Of a stretch of 64,000 nucleotides of DNA, positions 47,935 through 55,875 are shown one piece after another. The translations under genes were made by a program, and so were the position numbers. This DNA is from Azoarcus sp. GTDB lineage: Bacteria > Pseudomonadota > Gammaproteobacteria > Burkholderiales > Rhodocyclaceae. The stretch is from the NCBI GenBank assembly GCA_030604735.1, contig JAUVVG010000013.1:24966-88965 (forward strand). Reading direction: 5' to 3'. The notes beneath the pieces are model-generated. The model was not told where the DNA came from. It worked only from the letters and a program-made list of their open reading frames with translations, and made no database searches. Position 1 is the first letter of the stretch, and each line of letters opens with the position of its first letter.

Positions 47935-47974
47935 ACCTGTGGATTCCGGCAGGGCACGCAACACATGACGATAT

Positions 47975-48472
47975 TCAAGAAGCCTCCCCTCGGGCTGCGT
48001 TGGCTTCACCATCGTCCATCGTTACCGAGGGCTCCACCAGTTCGAACCAGTAGTGCACCAGCGATCTGACCAAGTCCACCAGCGCGGCAAAGGAGACTGG
48101 CTTCGCGATGTAAGAGTTCCCACCCAGAGCGTAGGTCCGCATCACATCCTCGTTCGCCGACGAGGTGGTCAGTGCTACGACCGGAATGTGACGAAACGCC
48201 GTGCTGCCCTTGATCTCGGCCAGCGCCTCACGCCCATCCTTGCGCGGCATGTTGAGGTCGAGCAGGATCAGACCCGGCCGGGGGCTGGTCTCCGGGTCCA
48301 TGTAGGCTTCGCGACGCCACAAGTAGTCGAGCAACTCGTCTCCATCGCACACGAAACGCAGATCGACCCGCAACCGCGCCTCATGAAAGGCATCCGCCAG
48401 CAAAAGCCTGTCGTCCGCGTCATCCTCTGCAATCAGGATCGTGATCGACCCCCCGCGCCGTCTGCTGTTCAT
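47975..48472 (-). CDS. Single-domain response regulator (Rcp1-like)
   Basis: A 165-aa receiver without output domain. Acidic pocket ILIAEDDADDR, phospho-acceptor in LILLDLNMPRKDGREAL, Thr/Ser in VVALTTSSANED and the conserved Lys in YIAKPVSF are present. It resembles regulators that partner phytochrome-type kinases of the HDLQEPLRKI class, and such a kinase is encoded just upstream. ATG 48472 is used; a GTG lies one codon before it. Confidence 0.92.
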   Translation of the reverse strand: MNSRRRGGSITILIAEDDADDRLLLADAFHEARLRVDLRFVCDGDELLDYLWRREAYMDPETSPRPGLILLDLNMPRKDGREALAEIKGSTAFRHIPVVALTTSSANEDVMRTYALGGNSYIAKPVSFAALVDLVRSLVHYWFELVEPSVTMDDGEANAARGEAS

Positions 48473-48665
48473 CACAAATCTCTTGAACTAATCCTGGTGG
48501 CCAGACCATCCCGGGCGCGTCACCGACGGGCTGAAGGCAAGTTGAAACTGCATATTAACAATATAAGAAAAAGAACTTTCGCGCGACCCGGATTTCATCT
48601 CGGGACGCCTTTCATCCCCTTCTATCACATTGGGTCTATCCGGGGATGAATGCAAGAAGAATTCA

Positions 48666-50912
48666 TCATGGATTCTCTGCGTTTTCGTCAGCACGACGAA
48701 GGTCGAAACTGAAGCAGGTTCCACCGTCTGGACGCGCACTTGCCTGCACCGTCCCACCATGACGTTCCACGATGCGCTTGACCACCGCCAGCCCAAGCCC
48801 GGTTCCTGCATATTCGGTCCGACCATGAAGCCGTACGAAGGGATTGAACACCCGCTCCCGGTCGGCCTCGGGAAGACCGATGCCACGGTCGCACACCCGA
48901 ACTTCCACCCTGCCCTGCCCGCGGTCACCCGCGCTGATCTCGATATCGGGCACGGCACCCTGCTCGACGAACTTCAGTGCGTTGCCGATCAGGTTGAGAA
49001 ACACCTGGCGGAGTTGGGTCGGATCGGCCTCGACCCTCGGCAGGGTACCGAGGGTCAGGTGCGCACCCGTACCCTGAACACGCTCCTCGAGGTCCGACAA
49101 GGCGTCTGCGAGCGGCTTGTCGAGTGCGACCGTGCGCATCGGTGCAGCCTGCGTCGCCACCCGCGACAGCTTCAACAAGTCTTCGATCAGCTCCTGCATA
49201 CGTCGGGCGGCATCACTCATGCGCTGGAGATAATCCAGCCCGCGCGCATCGAGGGCCCCGGCGTAAGCGCTCCGCAGGCGCTCAGCGAAGGCATTGATCT
49301 TGCGCAACGGTTCCTGCAGGTCGTGCGACGCCACGTAAGCGAAGTCCTGCAGGTCACGATTGCTCCGCTCGAGTTCTCCGACCAGTTGCTCCATCCTCAG
49401 CGACACCCGCTTGCGCTCGGTGATGTCCTCATGCGCCACCACCACCCCATCCTGGCTACGCAATGGGGTCATCCGCACTTCGAAGTAATGCATGCCGTCG
49501 GCCAATGCGCACGGATACTCCATCGCGAAATGGTCGATTTCCCGGTTCAGGATACGCCTCAGCCCGCTGTAGGCCTCGGAAGGCTCGGACTCCCCAGGAT
49601 CAGGAGCGGAGCAGGCACCAAGGTAGTCCAGCCCCACACCGTCTGCCACCCTGTCGTCGGCGTTGCCGCTACGTGCAGCCTCGCGCCATCGCTCATTGAC
49701 CGCGACGATCCGCCCATTCCAGTCGAGCACCGCAATACTGTGGGTCAGCGAATCCAGAATCGCGGCATTCAGATTACGGCTGATCGCGAGTTCGACACTT
49801 GCCGACCGACGGGACTGCTCCTGAGCAGCAAGCGTATCGGCCATGGCGTTGAACGCATCGCTGATCACGTCGATCTCGTCGAACAAGCCACCGCTCCGGG
49901 CGACCGGGGCGCGGGCACGCAGGTCGCCCGCGACGAACTCCTGCGCGGCCAGGGTGATCCTACCCAGGCGCCTGCCGTACAAGCGTCCGACACCGAACCA
50001 GATCACCGCCAGACCGACCAGCGCCACACATCCGACGATAATCAAGCCGACCACGGCAAGGTTCCACTTGTCGGACATCACCCCGGCTTCGTCGAGCACG
50101 AGGACGACCGACAGGTCTGTGCCGGGAAGCGCCCGCGCAAAAACCCGCCTGTCCAGACTCCACAAACGCTCAGTCCCCTGCTCGAATTCCGTTCCGTCTT
50201 CCATGCTGGCGAGCCGAGAGAGCACATCCGGATCGAGCAGCACCGGCTCGGACGGGTCCGGCTCGGGATGACGCCACACCACACGGCCGGCGTCGTCGAC
50301 GATCATCACCATCTCGCGGCTGCCATGCATGCGCGGCGCGAGACGCGTCTGTATCCGTGTGAAGTCCTTTCCAGCAAGGACCACCCCGGTCACCTCGCCG
50401 GCACGGTTGCTCACCGCCCGTGCGGCCAGCACTGAGGGATGGCGGCCGACATCGCGGCGGTCGCGATAGACGATCCGTGTCCCACCGGCAAAGAGTGCAT
50501 CGTGAACCAGTGCTCGCGTGACGGCATCCGCCAGCCTCCCGTCCACCCCTTCTGCAAAGGCCGCGCAGACAGGCCCGCCCTCCGGGTCGACAAAGGCAAG
50601 CAGTCTGAGCTGAGGGTGTGCCGATCTGGCCGATGCGAGCACCCCTTCACACCGAGCCCGATCGGCGACCAGGTCGTCCGGCACCGCCGCGAGCAGTTCG
50701 ACGACCACAGCCGGCGTCGCCACGGTGGCGGTCAGTTTGATCGACGTCAGTTCCACCGTCCCGCGGGCTCTGTCCCGCGCATGATCGACTTCATGCCACA
50801 ACCAGATATAGTCGAGCACGAGCAACAATACGCAGGCCGGGAGCAGGCCCAGCATCATCACCATGGTCATGCGGAGCCGGAAGTGCCGGATCTTGTCGCT
50901 TACCGGAGTCAT
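48666..50912 (-). CDS. Membrane sensor histidine kinase (CACHE-like/HAMP/PAS)
   Basis: A 748-aa kinase. Two membrane segments (about 15-38 and 288-312) bracket a periplasmic sensor region of about 250 residues that resembles dCACHE. HAMP, PAS (about 375-500), HisKA with the phospho-His in YVASHDLQEPLRKINAF, and HATPase (NLIGNALKFVEQG, GIGLPEADRE, YAGTGLGLAVVKRI) follow. It overlaps the upstream kinase gene by ATGA. Probable partner of the single-domain regulator downstream. Confidence 0.9.
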   Translation of the reverse strand: MTPVSDKIRHFRLRMTMVMMLGLLPACVLLLVLDYIWLWHEVDHARDRARGTVELTSIKLTATVATPAVVVELLAAVPDDLVADRARCEGVLASARSAHPQLRLLAFVDPEGGPVCAAFAEGVDGRLADAVTRALVHDALFAGGTRIVYRDRRDVGRHPSVLAARAVSNRAGEVTGVVLAGKDFTRIQTRLAPRMHGSREMVMIVDDAGRVVWRHPEPDPSEPVLLDPDVLSRLASMEDGTEFEQGTERLWSLDRRVFARALPGTDLSVVLVLDEAGVMSDKWNLAVVGLIIVGCVALVGLAVIWFGVGRLYGRRLGRITLAAQEFVAGDLRARAPVARSGGLFDEIDVISDAFNAMADTLAAQEQSRRSASVELAISRNLNAAILDSLTHSIAVLDWNGRIVAVNERWREAARSGNADDRVADGVGLDYLGACSAPDPGESEPSEAYSGLRRILNREIDHFAMEYPCALADGMHYFEVRMTPLRSQDGVVVAHEDITERKRVSLRMEQLVGELERSNRDLQDFAYVASHDLQEPLRKINAFAERLRSAYAGALDARGLDYLQRMSDAARRMQELIEDLLKLSRVATQAAPMRTVALDKPLADALSDLEERVQGTGAHLTLGTLPRVEADPTQLRQVFLNLIGNALKFVEQGAVPDIEISAGDRGQGRVEVRVCDRGIGLPEADRERVFNPFVRLHGRTEYAGTGLGLAVVKRIVERHGGTVQASARPDGGTCFSFDLRRADENAENP

Positions 50913-53900
50913 GCGTCGCTCGCTTCTTCCGCTCGAACCAGCAGGGCGCTCGGCAAGCTCAGGCGAAACACCGTTCCGACGCCTGGCACAGTGTTCACCG
51001 AAATCTCGCCACCGATGCGGGTCACGATCTTCTTCACGACCGCCAGGCCAATACCCGATCCGTCATACTCCCCACGGTCATGGAGACGCTGGAAAGGCTG
51101 AAACACCCGGTTGACATGCCTGGGGTCGAAACCGATCCCATTGTCCTCGACCGAAAGCCTCCAGACCTTCCCTCCATCGTAAGCGGCACATACCTTCACC
51201 ACGGGGGGGCGTTCGCCGGACTGGAACTTGAGACCATTGGCGATCAGGTTCTGCAGGACCTGACGAAAGGCTACGGGATCACTGCTGAGAGTTGGCAAAC
51301 CCACCGCTTCGACGCGTGCCCCGGTTTCCTCAATCCGCGTTTCCAGATCGGCACAGACCGCGTCGAATACCGATTGCAGTGAAAAGGTCTGCCGTATGGG
51401 CCGCTTGGTCGATGCCCGCGAGTAGTCAAGCAAACCCACGATCAACTCCTGCATGCGCTGCGCCGAGCCGGAAATCCGGTCGAGATAGTCGCGCCCGGTG
51501 CTATCCAGGCTCCCGCGTCGTGATTGCAGGCGTTCGGAGAACACCCGGATCTTGCGCAGCGGTTCTTGAAGATCGTGCGAAGCGATATAGGCGAAGCTGT
51601 TGAGTTCCTGGTTGCTGCGCTCGAGCTCGACCATCGTTTCGTGCAGCTTCTCGTTGGTATGGACGCGATCGGTCACATCCCGAAAGTACACCGCAAGACC
51701 TTCGTCCGACGGATAAGCGTGCACCTCGAACCAGCGTTGGTGAGGGTCGTAGAATGACTCGAAGTGGGTCGCAAGCCCGGTCTCACGGGCCTTCCGGTAT
51801 TGCTGACCGATCTCGCTTTCGAAGGAACCTGGAAAACTGTCCCACACGCAGGTGCCGACCATCTCGTTCGGGTCGACATCAAGCACGCGCCCGGCCTCCC
51901 GGTTCATATAGGTGAAATACCAGTTCTCGTCCAGCACGAAAAAGGCATCGGTAATGCTCTCCAGCGTGACCCGCAGCTTCGCCTCGCTGCGCTCCAGTGC
52001 CAGCCGAGCCTTGCGGTGGGCGGTGATGTCCCGCGCCACGCAGTAGATCACCTTGTCGGGGCCGAACGCCGCATTGATCTCCAGCACATGTTCATCGCCC
52101 TTCGCGCCGGCAACCCGTATCGTTAGATCGCGGACCTGCTCTCCCCACTGCAGCGCACCGACCGCCTCGACCACACGATCGTGGTCAGCGACATGAATCA
52201 ACTCCATGTAGGGGCGTCCGTCGAGTTCACCCGGTCGGTAGTCGAGGGTCTCGACGAAGGCCCGGTTGGTCTGTAGGAAGTGCCCCTCGACGCTGACCAT
52301 GCAGAACATGTCCAACGAAAGATCGAAGAACTGATCGCGCTCGCGCCGCATCTGCTCGGCACCGCGCTCCACGGTCAGGTCGCGCAAGGTGATCACCCAA
52401 CCGGTGCGATCACCGGACTCATCGAGCCGGCTGCTTGACAGGCTCAATGGGCGCCCCTCGTGCATGACCAGCGACGGGGAGCCGCCCTCCTGGGCCAGCA
52501 ACTGAACCTCGACATCGATCTCGGCCGGCAACACCTCGTCGATCGGCGCCCCCATCAACATCGACTCGTCCCGCCCCAGCAGATGACAGGCCTCGGGATT
52601 GACGAAACTGACCCGTCGCCCGGCATCGACCGCGACGATACCCTCGGCCACCGCACGCGTGATTGCAACGGTGAAGTCGAGCTGGGATTGCACCCGTCGC
52701 TCGGCAGCCAATACCTTATCGACCAGTTGGCGACTCTCGATCGCAGCCGAAGCAATCTGGGCGAACTGCTGTGCCACCGCGAGATCCGCGGAATCGAACT
52801 CACCCGTGTATTTGTCCGATAGCTGCAACAAGCCGACATTCTCGCCCGCATGATTGGTCAGCGGCACCGCAAGCCAACCCCGCATGGGAGGATGCTCGGC
52901 CGCATGGGCGCCGAAACCACGCCAGGCCGGGTGAGCCTCCAGGTCTGCCTGGGTCAGGCAGATCGGCTGGTTGTTTTCACACACCAGGCGGTAGATACCC
53001 GAGCCGTCTGGTGCAGCGGCATAAGCACGCCATTTCGCGTACTTGTCGGAAAGCGAAAACGCGCTGACCGACTGGGTCCAGTTTCGATCCAAGGTCAGCC
53101 CCAGCACACATTGGTGCGCGCCGATCAGCTCGCGGGCGCGTTCGACCAGAAAATCGAACAATTCGCTCAGCTCGGTCCGTTGCACCGCCGACACCGCCAC
53201 CGCGGCAAGCCCTTCGAGCTGGCTGGTCTTGTGGCGCTCGCCGCGAAGCGCGAGTTCGAGCCGCTCCAGCGTGCGCTGCCGTTCGCTCACATCCTTGGCG
53301 ATGCCGAATACGCCGACGACACGGTCCGCTACCCTGATGGGAAGATTGGTCACGTCGAGTGTGATCACGGCACCGCTGGGGGTGTGAATGGATACGCCGT
53401 AACGCTGCGGCTCGCCTTCGAATGCCGCCTTCAGGCGGGCTTCGACCAGCGGCCGGTCCGCCTTGACCAATAGCGGTATATAGCTGCGACCGCGCAGCTT
53501 GTCTTCCCCAACGCCTAAAAGGTCCAGACCGGCAGTGTTCATCTGCAGGAAATGACCGTCCTCGTCGAGCGCAAAAACCGGGTCCGGGTTGAACAGGAAA
53601 AGCGACTTGAATCGTTGCTCGCTCTCACCTAGCCGCTGCCTTTGCCGGTCCCGCTCGATCGCGAGCGTCGCAAGTTGGGCGTAGCTTTGCAGATAGCTTG
53701 CATCCACCTCGTCGAACGGATGCCCCGGTGCGCGATAGACCGCCAGAACGCCCAGTACCGCCCTGTCTTTACCATGCAGTATCAGCGCCCGGTCCGATGC
53801 GGCATAGGCGACCCACCGCGCGATTTTCGGTGGCAGCCTTTCCTTTGTCGACAACGAGGCCGGATCACCCCTCACCGCGGACCGGTCGGTTACGGCGTTC

Positions 53901-54214
53901 TCGATATACGCCTGTGCCGAAAGCGGTGCCACGTCAGGCACACTGCGTTCGATCCGGCGCCCCGAACTGTCAGCGAGCGCCACGACACACCGCGCACCGG
54001 CAATCTGATCGGGGATGGCTGCGGCGATCGCTTCGAGAATGCTGTCGATCGGCCGATCCATTGAAATCATCGCCAGCAGGTCCCGCTGACGTTCTAGGTA
54101 TTGCTCCCTTTCGCGCAGCGCCACAGCCCGCTCGCTCGCCACTGATGCAAAGCGCTGGTTGAGCACGACGAACAAGGTGAAGCACAGACCGATAATCAGC
54201 AGGCCCGGCGCCAC
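50909..54214 (-). CDS. Multi-GAF/PAS histidine kinase, downstream part of an amber-split gene
   Basis: 1101 codons from GTG 54214. It begins with a membrane segment (LLIIGLCFTLFVVLNQ), then two GAF domains (about 45-195 and 335-505) interleaved with PAS domains (about 205-320, 515-640, 640-755, 760-885), HisKA with the phospho-His in YIASHDLQEPLRKIRVF, and HATPase (NLIANGLKFQSGE, YDGSGIGLAVVKKI). It follows a TAG in the same frame as the upstream CHASE gene, with no base between, and has no visible ribosome site of its own. The membrane segment is exactly what should follow a CHASE domain, so the two frames read as one protein. Confidence 0.85.
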   Translation of the reverse strand: MAPGLLIIGLCFTLFVVLNQRFASVASERAVALREREQYLERQRDLLAMISMDRPIDSILEAIAAAIPDQIAGARCVVALADSSGRRIERSVPDVAPLSAQAYIENAVTDRSAVRGDPASLSTKERLPPKIARWVAYAASDRALILHGKDRAVLGVLAVYRAPGHPFDEVDASYLQSYAQLATLAIERDRQRQRLGESEQRFKSLFLFNPDPVFALDEDGHFLQMNTAGLDLLGVGEDKLRGRSYIPLLVKADRPLVEARLKAAFEGEPQRYGVSIHTPSGAVITLDVTNLPIRVADRVVGVFGIAKDVSERQRTLERLELALRGERHKTSQLEGLAAVAVSAVQRTELSELFDFLVERARELIGAHQCVLGLTLDRNWTQSVSAFSLSDKYAKWRAYAAAPDGSGIYRLVCENNQPICLTQADLEAHPAWRGFGAHAAEHPPMRGWLAVPLTNHAGENVGLLQLSDKYTGEFDSADLAVAQQFAQIASAAIESRQLVDKVLAAERRVQSQLDFTVAITRAVAEGIVAVDAGRRVSFVNPEACHLLGRDESMLMGAPIDEVLPAEIDVEVQLLAQEGGSPSLVMHEGRPLSLSSSRLDESGDRTGWVITLRDLTVERGAEQMRRERDQFFDLSLDMFCMVSVEGHFLQTNRAFVETLDYRPGELDGRPYMELIHVADHDRVVEAVGALQWGEQVRDLTIRVAGAKGDEHVLEINAAFGPDKVIYCVARDITAHRKARLALERSEAKLRVTLESITDAFFVLDENWYFTYMNREAGRVLDVDPNEMVGTCVWDSFPGSFESEIGQQYRKARETGLATHFESFYDPHQRWFEVHAYPSDEGLAVYFRDVTDRVHTNEKLHETMVELERSNQELNSFAYIASHDLQEPLRKIRVFSERLQSRRGSLDSTGRDYLDRISGSAQRMQELIVGLLDYSRASTKRPIRQTFSLQSVFDAVCADLETRIEETGARVEAVGLPTLSSDPVAFRQVLQNLIANGLKFQSGERPPVVKVCAAYDGGKVWRLSVEDNGIGFDPRHVNRVFQPFQRLHDRGEYDGSGIGLAVVKKIVTRIGGEISVNTVPGVGTVFRLSLPSALLVRAEEASDA

Positions 54215-55555
54215 CTAAGCGAAGCCTGCAGGCTTCGCCCAACGGCCGGGTTGTGCTCTCAGGCGCCATGTCACCCCAGGCCAGAGCTCGAGGTTCATGC
54301 TCTTCGTCCACGCCTGATGCGCATGGGCGAGTTCTGCGCCGGACATGAACAGCGTACGCTCACCGTCCGAAAGTTCGAGGTAGAGGTCATCCAGCTCGCC
54401 GTGCGCGAATTTTAGCGCAGCACCTGCCGACAACAAGGCAAAGAGCGTCGTCCGCCCTTGCCCCCGATCCGGCAGATCAAGAACGAGCGCGAGCGGAATC
54501 ATGGGGCCCACAGGCTCCTCGACGAACATCAGGGGGCCAGGCGCTGCTTCCCTGCTCTCGAGTCTCTCCAGCCATTCCTTGCGCTCGGCACCGCCCAGAA
54601 AACGCTCGAAAAGCGCGGCGGAGTCGTCGTCACCCGGTTCCAGGTGCAGCGCGCGCTGGTCTGCGTCGAGCACCGCGATCAACCGGAAACCGGGTTCATC
54701 GCGAAGGTAGCTTCGGGCTTCCTGAAGCCATAGACGCTCGATCGGTAGAGCGCCAGACGCCTGCCAGCGACCGGCCATGCGATCCAGCAGTTGCCGGTGG
54801 TTGCGCATCGCCCGTTCTACCCGCTCCGCGGCCCGCTCGAGACCGTGCTGAGCCTTGATCGTGGTCACAACGTCCGCCTGTTGTGTCAGGAGGTGAAATC
54901 CGGCCACCGTCACCAGCACACCAATCATCGCCACCACGACCGCGGAACGGGTCAACGGCGGACAGTGAAGGGTTGGCAAGGGCAGGCACCATAGCGCCAG
55001 TCCGATCAGTGCGGTGGTCATGCCTGCGCTGAGTGCGGCGGTCGTCCGATAGCCGGGGACGGGAATCCCTGAGAAAGGCAGCCACGGGGAAAGCACGGCG
55101 ACCAGCCCGAAAAGGACGAATCCGGCACCTATCCACTGGCTTGCCCGGTCAAACCGGTGCGGTCTTTGGCCACCGCGCAGAAGGGTGAACAGCAGACCGG
55201 CGACCAGGGCCAGCGCAAACGGCGTGCGCACTCGCGGCATCCCGCTCAGTAGGGACAATCCGTCGTCCGCCCCGCCCGCGACCAGATTGTGAAACAGGGT
55301 ATAGACTCCGATGAGCAGACCGAGCGATGAGCTGACCCGCAAGACATTCCGTCTGCCGGCGAGGTGGGCGAGCAGACTGGCGCCGAGGGCAAGACACAGT
55401 GCCCCGCTGTCCGGAAGTTGAACGGGCGGGTGGACGCTGCCCAGAGAATAAAGGATGAAAAAGGTCAGCGACGCAGTCCCCAGCGCCGCGAGGATGCCTC
55501 CCAGGACAAGCAGATAGGTCTGCGCCAGCAGTTCGCGACGCGGCAGCAGGTTCAT
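54215..55555 (-). CDS. MASE-like/CHASE sensor, upstream part of an amber-split kinase gene
   Basis: 446 residues from ATG 55555, which has an excellent GGAGG ribosome site. Seven or eight hydrophobic segments occupy the first 215 residues; a CHASE-like periplasmic domain follows (about 225-435; ERAMRNHRQLLDRMAGRWQA, DEPGFRLIAVLDAD). The frame stops at TAG 54215-54217 and continues directly as the GAF/PAS kinase. Alone, this product would be a CHASE domain left without its second membrane anchor and output, so nonsense mutation, readthrough or re-initiation at the adjacent GTG must be considered. It overlaps the half-GAF gene by ATGA. Confidence 0.8.
   Translation of the reverse strand: MNLLPRRELLAQTYLLVLGGILAALGTASLTFFILYSLGSVHPPVQLPDSGALCLALGASLLAHLAGRRNVLRVSSSLGLLIGVYTLFHNLVAGGADDGLSLLSGMPRVRTPFALALVAGLLFTLLRGGQRPHRFDRASQWIGAGFVLFGLVAVLSPWLPFSGIPVPGYRTTAALSAGMTTALIGLALWCLPLPTLHCPPLTRSAVVVAMIGVLVTVAGFHLLTQQADVVTTIKAQHGLERAAERVERAMRNHRQLLDRMAGRWQASGALPIERLWLQEARSYLRDEPGFRLIAVLDADQRALHLEPGDDDSAALFERFLGGAERKEWLERLESREAAPGPLMFVEEPVGPMIPLALVLDLPDRGQGRTTLFALLSAGAALKFAHGELDDLYLELSDGERTLFMSGAELAHAHQAWTKSMNLELWPGVTWRLRAQPGRWAKPAGFA
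54219..54238. repeat. Perfect 20-bp palindrome next to the in-frame amber codon
   Basis: GCGAAGCCTGCAGGCTTCGC is its own reverse complement and lies one nucleotide before the TAG on the coding (minus) strand. It encodes part of the AKPAGFA end of the CHASE frame. Confidence 0.95.
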
Positions 55556-55875
55556 GCTTCCTCCAACACGGATACTGAACCGACGGGACCGAAGCCAGCT
55601 GAAGATTCGAACACCCGCGGTTCGGACGGACGGAGCGCATCGCACAGGCCAGCGTGATCGCACTGTTCCGGATCGACCCCGTTCAACGCGATGATGTCCA
55701 CCCTGTCTGCCACGGTAAGCGCGGCAAAGCCGACCGGCGCGCCGGTCAGCAGCATCGCCAGATCGAGTCCGTGCTGCAATGCTGAATCGAGCGGCATACC
55801 GAGCCAGGTCTTGCCCCCGGGAACGACGGCATCGATCTCGGTGTGTTTAACCGATTCCTTACGCTCTGGGTCCAT
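55552..55875 (-). CDS. Small GAF-like protein (half domain)
   Basis: 107 residues. The region LDSALQHGLDLAMLLTGAPV and the following AALTVADRVDIIAL match the first strands and helix of GAF domains, but the chain ends where the second half should start. It follows the ATPase gene with no spacing (TGAATG), is in the same frame, and has GGAG 7 nt upstream of its ATG; it overlaps the next gene by ATGA. I cannot assign a function; a decayed sensor or a small ligand-binding or adaptor protein are both possible. Confidence 0.65.
   Translation of the reverse strand: MDPERKESVKHTEIDAVVPGGKTWLGMPLDSALQHGLDLAMLLTGAPVGFAALTVADRVDIIALNGVDPEQCDHAGLCDALRPSEPRVFESSAGFGPVGSVSVLEEA

Noticed and set aside
48630..50435. 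A 601-codon plus-strand frame opposite the kinase at 48666-50912
   Set aside because: It is an antisense shadow of a GC-rich coding sequence; the minus frame holds complete HisKA and ATPase motifs.
54215..54217. Pyrrolysine insertion at the in-frame TAG
   Set aside because: No pylT-like gene or pyl gene is in the window, other genes show no unusual TAG use, and sensor kinases are not known users.
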